From assembly GCA_030247555.1 (NCBI GenBank), contig JAOTSD010000019.1, positions 1 through 57,464 of the forward strand: 57,464 nucleotides of DNA, read 5' to 3'. Position numbers and translations under genes: made by a program. Under the pieces are notes generated by a model. The model was not told where the DNA came from. It searched no databases and saw only the letters and a list, made by a program, of their open reading frames with translations. Every line of letters starts with the position of its first letter. Position 1 is the first letter of the stretch. Shown piece after piece: positions 9,348 through 19,894 of the stretch. The stretch comes from Siculibacillus sp. (GTDB lineage: Bacteria > Pseudomonadota > Alphaproteobacteria > Rhizobiales > Ancalomicrobiaceae).

Positions 9348-9734
9348 ATGGAAACCGTCATCATCGTGATTCATCTGATGCTGGTGCTGGCGCTGGTCGG
9401 CGTCGTGCTCCTGCAGAAGTCCGAGGGCGGCGCCCTCGGCATGGGCAGCGGCGGCGGCGGCGGCCTGATGTCGTCGCGCGGCACCGCGAACGTGCTCACC
9501 CGCACCACCGCGATACTCGCCGCCGGCTTCTTCGCCACGTCGCTGATCCTCGCCATCCTGGCGGGCAAGTCGTCCGAGAAGCCGTCCTCGATCATCGACA
9601 AGGCGGCGCCGACCGCACCGGCCGCCCCGAGCGCGCCGGCGGCTCCGGCCGGTTCCGGCGGCGGAATCCTCGACACGCTGCAGCAGATGCAGAAGGGTGG
9701 CCAGCCCGCCCAGCCCGCGCCCACGGGTCAGTGA
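9348..9734 (+). CDS. secG: Preprotein translocase subunit SecG
   Basis: SecG is the small accessory subunit of the SecYEG inner-membrane channel. The protein has 128 residues with two transmembrane helices (about 2-20, VIIVIHLMLVLALVGVVLLQ, and about 52-72). Between them is the family signature KSEGGALGMGSGGGGG, followed by LMSSRGTANVLTRTT. The C-terminus is an Ala/Pro-rich tail, as is common in Alphaproteobacteria. ATG 9348 is preferred over an in-frame TTG at 9339. A terminator hairpin follows immediately, and pyrG lies 176 nt downstream, the usual alphaproteobacterial order. Confidence 0.96.
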   Translation: METVIIVIHLMLVLALVGVVLLQKSEGGALGMGSGGGGGLMSSRGTANVLTRTTAILAAGFFATSLILAILAGKSSEKPSSIIDKAAPTAPAAPSAPAAPAGSGGGILDTLQQMQKGGQPAQPAPTGQ

Positions 9735-9735
9735 T

Positions 9736-9767
9736 CCCGCGCCCCGGAGACGGGGCGGCGGGTTTCT
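9736..9767 (+). terminator. Terminator after secG
   Basis: CCCGCGCCCC (9736-9745) pairs with GGGGC-G-GCGGG (9752-9762) through a single bulged G, leaving a GGAGAC loop. The hairpin is followed by TTTCT. It begins two bases after the secG stop and would separate secG from pyrG transcription. Confidence 0.65.
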
Positions 9768-9862
9768 GCCGGGACCGGCGGGCGATCGCCTCCGGTCCCG
9801 TGTCACGTCACGGCATCCCGTCCGCGGGGTGATTCCTCGGTGAAAAGTATCGACGTCGTGTC

Positions 9863-9880
9863 ATTCGCGTTCTCGCGAAT
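9863..9880 (+). promoter_or_regulatory. Perfect hairpin in the pyrG leader
   Basis: ATTCGCG (9863-9869), a TTCT tetraloop and CGCGAAT (9874-9880) form a perfect 7-bp stem ending 30 nt before the pyrG ATG. Leader hairpins are used for nucleotide-dependent control of pyrG in some Firmicutes, but there is no C-tract mechanism evident here, so a role is only a possibility. Confidence 0.35.
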
Positions 9881-9910
9881 CGGGCGCCGATGAGCTATTG
9901 GTCGATTCCC

Positions 9911-11539
9911 ATGGCGCGGTACGTCTTCATCACCGGCGGCGTGGTGTCCTCGCTCGGCAAGGGGCTTGCGTCTGCGGCCCTCGGAGCGCTCCTGCAGGCA
10001 CGTGGCTACAAGGTCCGGCTTCGCAAGCTGGACCCCTATCTCAACGTCGATCCGGGGACGATGTCTCCGTATCAACACGGCGAGTGTTTCGTCACCGACG
10101 ACGGGGCGGAGACCGACCTCGATCTCGGTCACTACGAGCGTTTCACCGGTCGTCCTTCGAACAAGCAGGACAACATCACCACCGGCAAGATCTATCAGGA
10201 GATCATCACCAAGGAGCGCCGCGGCGACTACCTCGGTGGCACGGTGCAGGTGATCCCGCACGTCACGGACGCGATCAAGGACTTCGTGGTCAGCGGCAAC
10301 GACGGCTACGACTTCGTGCTGATCGAGGTCGGCGGCACCGTCGGCGACATCGAAGGCCTGCCCTTCTTCGAGGCGATCCGCCAGCTCGGTAACGACCTGC
10401 CGCACGGTCACGCGGTCTACGTCCACCTCACCCTGATGCCCTACATCCCGTCGGCGGGGGAGTTGAAGACCAAGCCGACCCAGCACTCGGTGAAGGAACT
10501 GCGCTCGATCGGCATCGCCCCCGACATCCTCTTGGTGCGCGCCGATCGGCCGATCCCGGAGAACGAGCGCAAGAAGCTGTCGCTGTTCTGCAACGTGCGG
10601 CCGAGCGCGGTGATCCAGGCTCTCGACGTCGCGTCGATCTACGACGTGCCGATCGCCTATCATCAGGAAGGGCTCGACGACGAGGTGCTGGCCGCCTTCG
10701 GCCTGACCGGCGTGCCGCAGCCCGACCTGGCGCGCTGGCGCGAGATCTCCGACCGGGTCCACAACCCGGAAGGCGAGGTCATCATCGCGGTGGTCGGCAA
10801 GTACACGGAGCTCAAGGACGCGTACAAGTCGTTGATCGAAGCCCTGACCCACGGCGGCATCGCCAACCGGGTCAAGGTCAAACTCGACTGGGTCGATTCG
10901 GAGATCTTCGAGAAGGAGGATCCGGCGCCCTATCTCGAGCACGTCCACGGCATCCTCGTGCCGGGCGGCTTCGGCAAGCGCGGCACCGAGGGCAAGATCC
11001 GTGCGGCCAGCCACGCGCGACGCAAGAAGATCCCCTATTTCGGCATCTGCTTCGGCATGCAGATGGCGGTGATCGAGGCGGCCCGCAACATGGCCGGCAT
11101 CTCCGGTGCCAATTCCACCGAGTTCGGCCCCTGCGAGGCGCCGGTGGTGGGCCTGCTCACCGAGTGGGTGAAGGGCAACGAGCTCCACACCCGCCAGGAG
11201 GGCGGCGATCTCGGCGGCACCATGCGTCTCGGCGCCTACGAGGCCCGGCTCGAGCCGGGTTCGCGGATCGCCGAGATCTACGGCACGACCGAAATATCCG
11301 AGCGCCATCGCCATCGGTACGAGGTCAACGTCACCTACCGCGACCGGTTGGAGAAGGCCGGCCTCCACTTCGCCGGGATGTCGCCCAACGGCGAACTGCC
11401 CGAGACGGTGGAGATCGCCGACCATCCGTGGTTCATCGGTGTCCAGTACCATCCGGAGCTCAAGAGCCGGCCGTTCGAGCCGCACCCGCTGTTCACCTCC
11501 TTCATCGCCGCGGCGAAGGAGCAGAGCCGGCTGGTGTGA
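9911..11539 (+). CDS. pyrG: CTP synthase
   Basis: PyrG aminates UTP to CTP with glutamine and ATP. It has 542 residues, typical of the family. The N-terminal synthase domain begins [18 protein letters not shown], including the P-loop, and continues with [18 protein letters not shown]. The C-terminal class I amidotransferase domain has the catalytic Cys in FGICFGMQ near residue 380 and the His-Glu pair in [10 protein letters not shown]. The start MARYVF at 9911 is preferred to an in-frame ATG seven codons upstream because it matches the conserved N-terminus of the family. Confidence 0.97.
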   Translation: MARYVFITGGVVSSLGKGLASAALGALLQARGYKVRLRKLDPYLNVDPGTMSPYQHGECFVTDDGAETDLDLGHYERFTGRPSNKQDNITTGKIYQEIITKERRGDYLGGTVQVIPHVTDAIKDFVVSGNDGYDFVLIEVGGTVGDIEGLPFFEAIRQLGNDLPHGHAVYVHLTLMPYIPSAGELKTKPTQHSVKELRSIGIAPDILLVRADRPIPENERKKLSLFCNVRPSAVIQALDVASIYDVPIAYHQEGLDDEVLAAFGLTGVPQPDLARWREISDRVHNPEGEVIIAVVGKYTELKDAYKSLIEALTHGGIANRVKVKLDWVDSEIFEKEDPAPYLEHVHGILVPGGFGKRGTEGKIRAASHARRKKIPYFGICFGMQMAVIEAARNMAGISGANSTEFGPCEAPVVGLLTEWVKGNELHTRQEGGDLGGTMRLGAYEARLEPGSRIAEIYGTTEISERHRHRYEVNVTYRDRLEKAGLHFAGMSPNGELPETVEIADHPWFIGVQYHPELKSRPFEPHPLFTSFIAAAKEQSRLV

Positions 11540-11696
11540 GTGTCCGCCGGCGAGGCGAGGCCGCCCCCGGCGGCCTCGGCGGTCGGGAAGCCCGCCGCGG
11601 AGAGGTTCCGCCGCCGACGCTCCGGAGGTGCTTCCACCCCCGGGACGAAGCGGATAGGATCGCGCCGCTTCGACAGGGATCGCCGAGGAGACGGTC

Positions 11697-12116
11697 ATGG
11701 ATTGGACGCCGGTCATCGACAGCTTCGCTGGGCTCGGGCCCTTCGTCGTCTACGTCGGCCTGTCGCTCGGGATGATCGCCGTCTATTCGGCCGTCTACAT
11801 GCTGGCGACCGCCCACGACGAACTCGGTCAGATCCGGCGCGGAAATCCCGCCGCCGCGGTCGCCTTTGCCGGCAGCCTGATCGGCTACACCCTGCCGCTC
11901 GCCGTGGCCGCCCAACATTCGACCACGCTCCTGGTGTTCCTGGTGTGGGCCGTGGTGGCGATCGTCGTCCAAGTGGCGATCTACTGGTTCTTCCGGCTCC
12001 TGATGCTGCGCGACGTCTCGGCCCGCATCGATCGGGGCGAGGTCTCCGCCGGCATCCTGCTCGCCGCCGCCTCGCTCGCGGGCGGCATCGTCGACGCCGC
12101 CGCGATGGGATTGTGA
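11697..12116 (+). CDS. DUF350 family membrane protein
   Basis: A 139-residue integral membrane protein with four predicted helices (about 14-37, 52-70, 78-100 and 118-137), matching the DUF350/UPF0719 arrangement, including a GNPAAAVAFAGSLIGY segment between helices 1 and 2. The family's function is unknown. It is followed 50 nt later by the VOC-family gene in the same direction and may be co-transcribed with it. The ATG has a GAGGAG-type Shine-Dalgarno (GCCGAGGAGAC) just upstream. Confidence 0.8.
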   Translation: MDWTPVIDSFAGLGPFVVYVGLSLGMIAVYSAVYMLATAHDELGQIRRGNPAAAVAFAGSLIGYTLPLAVAAQHSTTLLVFLVWAVVAIVVQVAIYWFFRLLMLRDVSARIDRGEVSAGILLAAASLAGGIVDAAAMGL

Positions 12117-12166
12117 TCGCCGGCGGACGGCGGTCGGCGGCGCCGGTGCGGCGACGGGAGGATCTC

Positions 12167-13069
12167 ATGCGCAGTCTCCATCATGCGGCCGTGGAGCGTG
12201 GCATCGACCACGTCGTCGCCGCCACACTCGATCTCGGGCTCGCCGCAGACGCCTGGAGCCGCGCCGGCTTCCGCCTGACGCCGCTCGCCCGGCATCCGTG
12301 GGGGACCGAGAACCGCCTCGTGCAGTTCGACGGCTCCTTCATCGAGATCCTCGGCATCGGGGACGGGGCGGCGATCCCGGAACCGACCGCGACCACCTTC
12401 TCCTTCGGCGCCCACAACCGCGACTTCCTCGCGACCCACGGCGACGGCCTGTCGATGCTGGTGCTCGAATCGACCGATGAGGCGGCCGACCGGGCCGCCT
12501 TCGCGGCCGCGGGGCTCAGGACCTTCGATCCCTTCGGTTTCGAGCGCATCGCGACGACTCCGGAAGGCGAGGAGCGCCGGGTGGGCTTCGATCTCACCTT
12601 CACCGGGTTCGCCGGAGCGACGTCGGAGCCCGACGTCGGCTTCTTCACCTGCCGCCAGCGTTTTCCCGAGAACTTCTGGCGTCGCGAGTATCGCGAACAC
12701 CCCAACGGCGTCGTGGCGCTGGCCGCGGTCGTGCTGGTCGCGCCCGATCCGTCCGACTTCCACGCCGGCCTCTCCGCCTTCTCCGGGGTGCGCGAACTCG
12801 CCGCCTCGAGCCTCGGTCTGGAGATCGCGACGCCGCGCGGCCGCATCGAGGTGCTCACCCCCGCTGGCTTCCGCTGGCGCCACGGCGCCGAGGCGTTGCG
12901 GGAGGATCCTTCCACGCTCGTCCTCAAGAGTTTGCGCTTCGCCGTCGCCGACATCGGCCGGGCCGCCGAACGGGTGATCGCCGGCGGCTTCTCGGTCACC
13001 GATCACGCCGGTGGCTTCGTCGTCGCCGATCTCGGCGGGGCGAGCCTCGCCTTCGAACCGGCGCGTTGA
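12167..13069 (+). CDS. VOC-family (glyoxalase-like domain) protein
   Basis: A 300-residue protein of the vicinal oxygen chelate superfamily, Glyoxalase-like (Glyoxalase_3) type. The N-terminus [19 protein letters not shown] carries a metal-ligand His typical of the first beta-alpha-beta repeat; [20 protein letters not shown] carries the acidic ligand. A second repeat runs in the C-terminal half (about 180-300). The substrate is not predictable. ATG 12167 has GGGAGGATCTC upstream. It lies 44 nt before kdsA in the same direction. Confidence 0.78.
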   Translation: MRSLHHAAVERGIDHVVAATLDLGLAADAWSRAGFRLTPLARHPWGTENRLVQFDGSFIEILGIGDGAAIPEPTATTFSFGAHNRDFLATHGDGLSMLVLESTDEAADRAAFAAAGLRTFDPFGFERIATTPEGEERRVGFDLTFTGFAGATSEPDVGFFTCRQRFPENFWRREYREHPNGVVALAAVVLVAPDPSDFHAGLSAFSGVRELAASSLGLEIATPRGRIEVLTPAGFRWRHGAEALREDPSTLVLKSLRFAVADIGRAAERVIAGGFSVTDHAGGFVVADLGGASLAFEPAR

Positions 13070-13113
13070 GGCCTCGCGGTCCGCGGGCAACGCACATCTC
13101 CACGGGAGCACTC

Positions 13114-13944
13114 ATGTCGCCAAATCCGGAAGTCGTCGTCGGTTCGGTCCGCTTCGCCGCCCATCTGCCTTTCGCGCTGATCGCAGGCCCCTGCCAGATG
13201 GAGAGCAAGGCCCATGCGCTCGAGACCGCGGCGGCGTTGAAGGAGATCTGCGCGAAGCTCGACATCGGGCTCGTCTTCAAGACGTCCTTCGACAAGGCGA
13301 ACCGCACGTCGGCGAGCGCGGCGCGCGGCGTCGGGCTCGCCGCGGCCTTGCCGGTCTTCGCCGAGATCCGCGAGACGCTGGGCCTGCCGGTGCTGACCGA
13401 CGTCCACGATGCGGCGCAGTGCGCCGCCGTGGCCGAGGCGGTCGACATCCTGCAGATCCCCGCCTTCCTCTGCCGCCAGACCGACCTGCTCCTCGCGGCG
13501 GCGGCGACGGGTAAGGCGATCAACGTCAAGAAGGGCCAGTTCCTGGCACCCTGGGACATGAAGAACGTCGTCGCCAAGCTGACCGGCGCCGGCAATGCCA
13601 ACGTGCTCCTCACCGAGCGCGGCGCTTCCTTCGGCTACAACACGCTCGTCTCCGACATGCGTTCGCTGCCGATCATGGCCGAGACCGGGGCACCGGTGAT
13701 CTTCGACGCCACCCATTCGGTGCAGCAACCGGGCGGGCAGGGGACCTCGTCGGGGGGCGAGCGCCGCTTCGTCGCGGTGCTGGCGCGCGCCGCGGTCGCC
13801 GTCGGCGTGGCCGGGCTCTTCATCGAGACCCACGAGGACCCCGATCGCGCCCCCTCCGACGGCCCCAACATGGTGCCGCTGAAGGAGATGCCGGCGCTGC
13901 TCGCCCGCCTCAGGGCCTTCGATCGGATCGCCAAGGCGGGCTGA
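13114..13944 (+). CDS. kdsA: 3-deoxy-8-phosphooctulonate synthase (KDO8P synthase)
   Basis: KdsA condenses phosphoenolpyruvate with arabinose 5-phosphate to KDO 8-phosphate, the precursor of lipopolysaccharide KDO. The protein has 276 residues. Family motifs are [15 protein letters not shown] (about 21-35), [44 protein letters not shown] and [11 protein letters not shown]. The chosen start ([12 protein letters not shown]) follows a GGGAGCACTC site; the frame is open a little further 5' into the end of the VOC gene. In Alphaproteobacteria kdsA is commonly near pyrG and eno, consistent with this position. Confidence 0.96.
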   Translation: MSPNPEVVVGSVRFAAHLPFALIAGPCQMESKAHALETAAALKEICAKLDIGLVFKTSFDKANRTSASAARGVGLAAALPVFAEIRETLGLPVLTDVHDAAQCAAVAEAVDILQIPAFLCRQTDLLLAAAATGKAINVKKGQFLAPWDMKNVVAKLTGAGNANVLLTERGASFGYNTLVSDMRSLPIMAETGAPVIFDATHSVQQPGGQGTSSGGERRFVAVLARAAVAVGVAGLFIETHEDPDRAPSDGPNMVPLKEMPALLARLRAFDRIAKAG

Positions 13945-13973
13945 AGAAGGCGGTCGTCGCGAAGGGGCGGGCC

Positions 13974-14486
13974 TCAGTCGGCTCCGATCTCGATGCCGAC
14001 CGCGGTCTCGAGCAGGGTCAGGGCGCGGTCGATGCTCGCCATCCTGACCGCGTCACGGCCGATGTCGCCGAACCGGCATTCGACGGTGAGGATACCGTTC
14101 GGGCGGCGGGCGAGGGCGAGGTGGACGAGGCCGACCGGCTTGTCGGCGCTGCCGCCGCCCGGTCCGGCGATGCCGGTGATCGAGACGGCGATGTCGGCCC
14201 GGCTGCGGAAGAGGGCGCCGCGCGCCATCGCCGCGGCCACTTCGGAAGACACCGCCCCGTGGCGCTCGAGCGTCGCCTCATCGACACCCAGCATCTCGAC
14301 CTTGGCGGCGTTGGAGTAGGTGACGAAGCCCCGCTCCAGCACGTCGGAGGCCCCGGCGGCGGCGGTCAGCAGTCCCGAGAGGAGCCCGCCGGTGCAGGAT
14401 TCGGCGGTGGCGATCATCGACCGCCCGGCCTTTGCGTATTCGATCAGCCGCGCGGCCCTGCCGGCATAGGTTGCGAGTCTGAGCAT
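13974..14486 (-). CDS. CinA-family C-terminal domain protein (nicotinamide-nucleotide amidase)
   Basis: A 170-residue stand-alone CinA C-terminal domain (PncC type), which deamidates nicotinamide mononucleotide in pyridine nucleotide salvage. The motif ATAESCTGGLLSGLLT (about 27-42) and SITGIAGPGGGSADKPVGLVH (about 106-126) are diagnostic. It starts inside the 3' end of ispDF (43-nt overlap) and is therefore translationally coupled to it; the same ispDF-cinA order is widespread in Hyphomicrobiales. The longer CinA N-terminal domain is absent. The symbol pncC would also be defensible. Confidence 0.9.
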   Translation of the reverse strand: MLRLATYAGRAARLIEYAKAGRSMIATAESCTGGLLSGLLTAAAGASDVLERGFVTYSNAAKVEMLGVDEATLERHGAVSSEVAAAMARGALFRSRADIAVSITGIAGPGGGSADKPVGLVHLALARRPNGILTVECRFGDIGRDAVRMASIDRALTLLETAVGIEIGAD

Positions 14487-15721
14487 GTCCGCTCCCGCTC
14501 CGGCGATTCGGTGGAGGAGAACGGCAATCGGACGGTCGCCGTGGCCAGCGCCGCGATGCCTTCCCGTCGCCCGACGAATCCGAGCTTCTCGTTGGTGGTT
14601 GCTTTGACCCCGACTCTATCGACTGAAATTTCGCAGATCTCCGCGACACGAGAGCGCATCACCTCGCGGTGGGGGCCGATCTTCGGCGCCTCGGCCACCA
14701 GGGTGATGTCGACATGGGCGAGCATCCCGCCGCGTTCCTTCACCCGACGGATCGCGTCGCGGACGAAGACGGCGCTGTCGCAGCCGCGCCACCTCATGTC
14801 GGAGGGCGGAAAATGGGCACCGATGTCGCCGTCGCCGAGTGCGCCGAGGATGGCGTCGGTGAGGGCGTGGAGGGGGACGTCGGCGTCGGAATGGCCATTG
14901 AGTCGGGCCGAATGGGGGATCTTCACGCCGCAGAGGGTGACGTGATCGCCCGGCTCGAAGGCGTGGACGTCGTAGCCGGTGCCGACGCGGACGTCGCAGA
15001 GCCGGGCGAACCGTTCGATGGTCATGCGTTCCTCCGCCGCGGCGAGATCCTCCGCCGTGGTGATCTTGACGTTGGCGCGCTCGCCCTCGACCAAGCGGAC
15101 GCTCAGCCCGGCCCATTCGGCGACCGCCGAATCGTCGGTGAAGTCGTCGCGTCCCTCGGCGGCGGCGCGGGCGTGGGCGGCGGCGAGCGGCCGGTAGCGG
15201 AAGCCCTGCGGGGTCTGGGCCGCCCACATGCGCTCACGCGAGACCGTGTCGGCGACGCGTCCCTCGCCGTCGGCGCGCTTCAGCGTGTCGACGACCGGGA
15301 CGGCGACCAGCACCGCCTCGCTCTCGGCGAGCGCCGCGACCGTGCGGTCGAGGATCGCCGCCGAGACGAAGGGCCGGGCCGCATCGTGGACCAGCACCAG
15401 ATCCGGATCGAGCGCGGCCAGCGCCGCGAGCCCGGCCCGCACCGAGGCCTGTCGCGTCGCCCCGCCGACGGCCGGCGCGAGCAGGCGCGGATCGCCGGAG
15501 AGTTCGGCGACGGCGGCGTCGTGGAGATCGCGGTGATCGGGATGGATGACGGTGATCACGAAATCGATCTCCGGGTGGTCGAGGAAACGGCCGAGCGTGT
15601 GGGCGAGGATCGCGCGTCCGGCGACGGCGCGGTACTGCTTCGGCACCCCGTCGGCGCCCGCCGCCCGCGTTCCCGTACCTCCCGCCACGACGATGGCGGC
15701 GACCCTCACTCTGGTTTCCAC
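14444..15721 (-). CDS. ispDF: Bifunctional IspD/IspF (MEP pathway)
   Basis: This fused enzyme carries out two steps of non-mevalonate isoprenoid synthesis: CTP-dependent cytidylylation of methylerythritol 4-phosphate (IspD, about residues 1-235) and cyclisation to MEcPP (IspF, about 265-420). IspD motifs are [16 protein letters not shown] and [13 protein letters not shown]; IspF motifs are [14 protein letters not shown], the metal site [18 protein letters not shown] and [11 protein letters not shown]. The GTG at 15721 is chosen because GGGAG lies 8 nt upstream and the protein then starts just before the nucleotide-binding loop; 56 further in-frame codons upstream look non-coding. The fusion is typical of Alphaproteobacteria. 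Confidence 0.95.
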   Translation of the reverse strand: METRVRVAAIVVAGGTGTRAAGADGVPKQYRAVAGRAILAHTLGRFLDHPEIDFVITVIHPDHRDLHDAAVAELSGDPRLLAPAVGGATRQASVRAGLAALAALDPDLVLVHDAARPFVSAAILDRTVAALAESEAVLVAVPVVDTLKRADGEGRVADTVSRERMWAAQTPQGFRYRPLAAAHARAAAEGRDDFTDDSAVAEWAGLSVRLVEGERANVKITTAEDLAAAEERMTIERFARLCDVRVGTGYDVHAFEPGDHVTLCGVKIPHSARLNGHSDADVPLHALTDAILGALGDGDIGAHFPPSDMRWRGCDSAVFVRDAIRRVKERGGMLAHVDITLVAEAPKIGPHREVMRSRVAEICEISVDRVGVKATTNEKLGFVGRREGIAALATATVRLPFSSTESPERERTCSDSQPMPAGPRG

Positions 15722-15802
15722 GCCGTTCTCCCTCGCCGACCATGGGTCGCCGACGACCCCGCGCGGCGCGCGCAGGCCATGCGTCGTGGGCGATCGACAT
15801 TC

Positions 15803-15825
15803 CGGCAGATACACCATATCTGCCG
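15803..15825. promoter_or_regulatory. Perfect 9-bp inverted repeat between ispDF and dusB
   Basis: CGGCAGATA (15803-15811), a 5-nt spacer and TATCTGCCG (15817-15825) form an exact dyad. It lies in the divergent promoter region, about 80 bp upstream of the ispDF start and 96 bp upstream of dusB. A related half-site (AATCTGCCA) recurs near 15882. It looks like a transcription-factor operator, but I do not recognise the family. Confidence 0.5.
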
Positions 15826-15864
15826 ACCGCACGAAAGGGTCGCAGGGAAATCGGCGAAGTCCGC

Positions 15865-15893
15865 TTGCCCTCCTGGCAAAATCTGCCAATTAT
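15865..15893 (+). promoter_or_regulatory. Candidate promoter of dusB-ntrBC with overlapping dyads
   Basis: TTGCCC (15865-15870), a 17-nt spacer and AATTAT (15888-15893) resemble -35/-10 elements about 28 nt before the dusB ATG. Two dyads overlap the spacer: TTGCC-N5-GGCAA (15865-15879) and TGGCA-N5-TGCCA (15874-15888). Their TGCC/GGCA half-sites repeat about every 10 bp, on one face of the helix. A regulator bound here would cover the promoter. Confidence 0.4.
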
Positions 15894-15920
15894 GTGGTCA
15901 GGTCCCGAGCTGCACACCTA

Positions 15921-16991
15921 ATGAGCATCGAAAACACCATCCCCGCCCCCCGCACCGCCGTCGGCTCTTCGCGCGAGATTCGTCTCGCCGGATCGGTGTT
16001 CCGCCGTCCGGTCGTCCTGGCGCCGATGTCGGGTGTCACGGACCTGCCTTTCCGGCGTCTGGCTCTGCGATTCGGTTGCGATCTGGTGGTGACCGAGATG
16101 GTCGCCTCCGACGCGCTCGCCGTCGGGGACGTCGACGCCACCGTCCGCCTCGCCGGCGAGGGGATCGCCACCCACGTCGTCCAGATCGCCGGCCGCGAGG
16201 CCGAGCCGACGGCGCGCGCCGCGGCGCAGGCCGTCGACGCCGGGGCCGACGTCATCGATCTCAACATGGGCTGTCCGGCCAAACGCGTCGTTCACGGCTG
16301 GTCCGGCGCGGCGCTGATGAAGGACCTCGATCATGCCGTCGGTCTGATCCGTGCGGTTCGCGCCGCGGTGGCGGTGCCGGTCACGGTGAAGATGCGGCTC
16401 GGCTGGGATCGCGCCTCGCCGAACGCTCCCGAACTCGCCCGGCGGGCGGAGGCCGAGGGGGTGGAACTGATCACCGTCCACGGTCGCACCCGCGACCAGT
16501 TCTACGAGGGAACGGCCGATTGGGCTGCGGTCCGCGCCGTGCGCGAGGCGATCTCGATCCCGCTCGTCGTCAACGGCGACATCGCTTCGCTCGCCGGGGC
16601 GGAGGCGGCGCTCGCCGCGTCGGGTGCCGATGCGGTGATGATCGGGCGCGGCGCTTGCGGTCGGCCCTGGCTGCCCGGCCGGATCTCGGCCGGCCTCGCC
16701 GGGGGGACGGTCGGCGATGCGCCGACGGGCGGTGAGCTGGCCGAACTGATCGTCGAGCATCACGAGGCGATGCTCACGCACCACGGCCGGGCCGTCGGCA
16801 TGAAAGCGGCGCGCAAACATCTCGACTGGTATCTGGAGGCGGCGGTGTCGCCGCCCGACCGGGTGATCGTCAAGGGCTCGCCGGCGGCGCATCCGCTGCG
16901 CTCCCGCCTGCTCACCGCGACCGATCCGGCCGAAGTGGCCCGCCTCGTCCGGGAGATCTTCACCTGCGATCTCGAAAGGAGGGCCGCATGA
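15921..16991 (+). CDS. dusB: tRNA-dihydrouridine synthase B
   Basis: A flavoenzyme that reduces specific uridines to dihydrouridine in the D-loop of tRNAs (historically NifR3). It has 356 residues. FMN- and tRNA-binding motifs are [16 protein letters not shown] (33-48), QIAGREAEP (88-96), [14 protein letters not shown] with Cys118, and VKMRLGWD. The start at 15921 (MSIENTIP) is the first methionine before the conserved core. Its stop overlaps the ntrB start (ATGA at 16988-16991), the classical dusB-ntrB-ntrC arrangement of Alphaproteobacteria. Confidence 0.95.
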   Translation: MSIENTIPAPRTAVGSSREIRLAGSVFRRPVVLAPMSGVTDLPFRRLALRFGCDLVVTEMVASDALAVGDVDATVRLAGEGIATHVVQIAGREAEPTARAAAQAVDAGADVIDLNMGCPAKRVVHGWSGAALMKDLDHAVGLIRAVRAAVAVPVTVKMRLGWDRASPNAPELARRAEAEGVELITVHGRTRDQFYEGTADWAAVRAVREAISIPLVVNGDIASLAGAEAALAASGADAVMIGRGACGRPWLPGRISAGLAGGTVGDAPTGGELAELIVEHHEAMLTHHGRAVGMKAARKHLDWYLEAAVSPPDRVIVKGSPAAHPLRSRLLTATDPAEVARLVREIFTCDLERRAA

Positions 16992-18109
16992 CCTCGACCC
17001 CGGCCCCTTCGCCCGATCTGACGGCGGCGACCATGCTCAACGCCCTGCCGCATCCGGTGATCACGGTGGCGGCCGACGGCGCCATTCTCGGCGGCAACGA
17101 CGCCGCGGAGCATTTCTTCCAAGCTTCGATCCCCTTCATGCGGCGGCACAATCTCACCTATTTCATCCCCTTCGGCTCGCCGCTGCTCGGTCTCATCGAG
17201 CAGGTGCGGGAGCGCGGGGCGCCGGTGAGCGAGTATCGCGTCGATCTCGAGAGCCCGCGTCTGCCGGGAGAGAAGCTCGTCGACATCTACGCCACGCCGC
17301 TGGCGGAGCGCCCCGACTGCGTCGTGGTGATGCTCCAGGAGCGGTCGATGGCCGACAAGATCGACCGGCAGCTGACCCATCGCGGCGCCGCGCGCACCGT
17401 CTCCGGCCTCGCCGCGATGCTCGCCCACGAGATCAAGAACCCGCTCTCCGGCATCCGCGGTGCCGCCCAGTTGCTCGAACAATCGGCCTCCGACGAAGAC
17501 CGGGCGCTGACCCGGCTGATCACCGACGAGGCCGACCGCATCGTCAAGCTGGTCGACCGGATGGAGGTGTTCTCCGACGAGCGTCCGGTGGAGCGCGCGC
17601 CGGTGAACATCCACACCGTCCTCGATCACGTGAAGCGCCTCGCCCTGTCGGGCTTCGGGCGCCACGTGCGCATCCACGAGGAGTACGACCCGTCGTTGCC
17701 GCCGGTCTTCGCCAATCGCGACCAGCTGGTGCAGGTCTTCCTCAATTTGGTGAAGAACGCCTGTGAGGCGATCGGCGACGCCGGCGACGGCGAGATCGTC
17801 CTGACGACGGCCTATCGCCCGGGTGTGCGCCTGTCGGTGCCGGGTTCGAAGACCAAGGTGACGCTGCCGCTCGAGTTCTGCGTCCGCGACAACGGTCCCG
17901 GCGTGCCGAGCGACCTCGTCGAACACCTCTTCGATCCGTTCGTCACCACCAAGACCAACGGGTCCGGCCTCGGGCTGGCGCTCGTGGCCAAGATCATCCG
18001 CGACCACGGCGGTGTGGTCGAATGTGAATCCCAACCCCGCAAGACCGTCTTCCGTATCCTCATGCCGGCCTATGCCGGCCAAGAGGAGAAGCAGCGGTTC
18101 GGCTTCTGA
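16988..18109 (+). CDS. ntrB: Nitrogen regulation sensor histidine kinase NtrB
   Basis: NtrB (GlnL) is the cytosolic sensor kinase of the nitrogen two-component system; PII proteins control its kinase and phosphatase activity toward NtrC. It has 373 residues. A PAS-like sensor spans about 12-125. The phosphoacceptor His147 is in [18 protein letters not shown]. The ATPase domain shows the N box [11 protein letters not shown], the G1 box [27 protein letters not shown] and a terminal glycine-rich box. There are no transmembrane segments. The start overlaps the dusB stop by four bases, and ntrC follows 24 nt downstream. Confidence 0.95.
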   Translation: MTSTPAPSPDLTAATMLNALPHPVITVAADGAILGGNDAAEHFFQASIPFMRRHNLTYFIPFGSPLLGLIEQVRERGAPVSEYRVDLESPRLPGEKLVDIYATPLAERPDCVVVMLQERSMADKIDRQLTHRGAARTVSGLAAMLAHEIKNPLSGIRGAAQLLEQSASDEDRALTRLITDEADRIVKLVDRMEVFSDERPVERAPVNIHTVLDHVKRLALSGFGRHVRIHEEYDPSLPPVFANRDQLVQVFLNLVKNACEAIGDAGDGEIVLTTAYRPGVRLSVPGSKTKVTLPLEFCVRDNGPGVPSDLVEHLFDPFVTTKTNGSGLGLALVAKIIRDHGGVVECESQPRKTVFRILMPAYAGQEEKQRFGF

Positions 18110-18133
18110 GAACTCGCACGAGGGCCAACGATC

Positions 18134-19575
<1,442 letters not shown>

Positions 19576-19894
19576 GGGGAAGCGGGAGCCGTTCTTCGCG
19601 GGGCCGGCGCGAAGACCGCCCGCGACGGGGTGAAACCGGCGGTCTTCGGTGGCGCCGCGGCCGACCTGCTGTGGTTCTCTCGCCACACTGCCGCAAATCG
19701 GCAACAATTGCGGGTGACAGATCGTCATCCTCGATTCCCGCGTCCGCTGCGACGCCGGGGAAACGAGGGAGAGCCGGGGACCACGGGGGCCGATCCTGGA
19801 TTCGCAACCCATTCTGACGATACCGAAGAACGCGCTCGCGCCAGTCGGTGACACGACCCGCCGTATCCGCAAGATCGGTCTCGTTCTGACCGTC
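19576..19894 (+). other. Interval between ntrC and the first standard ntrY start codon
   Basis: This 319-base stretch has no independent gene. Its 3' part, from about 19796, is open in the ntrY frame and encodes PKNALAPVGDTTRRIRKIGLVL, which looks like the true N-terminus of NtrY. The 5' part (to about 19715) is stopped in the ntrY frame and shows nothing I recognise. Confidence 0.55.
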
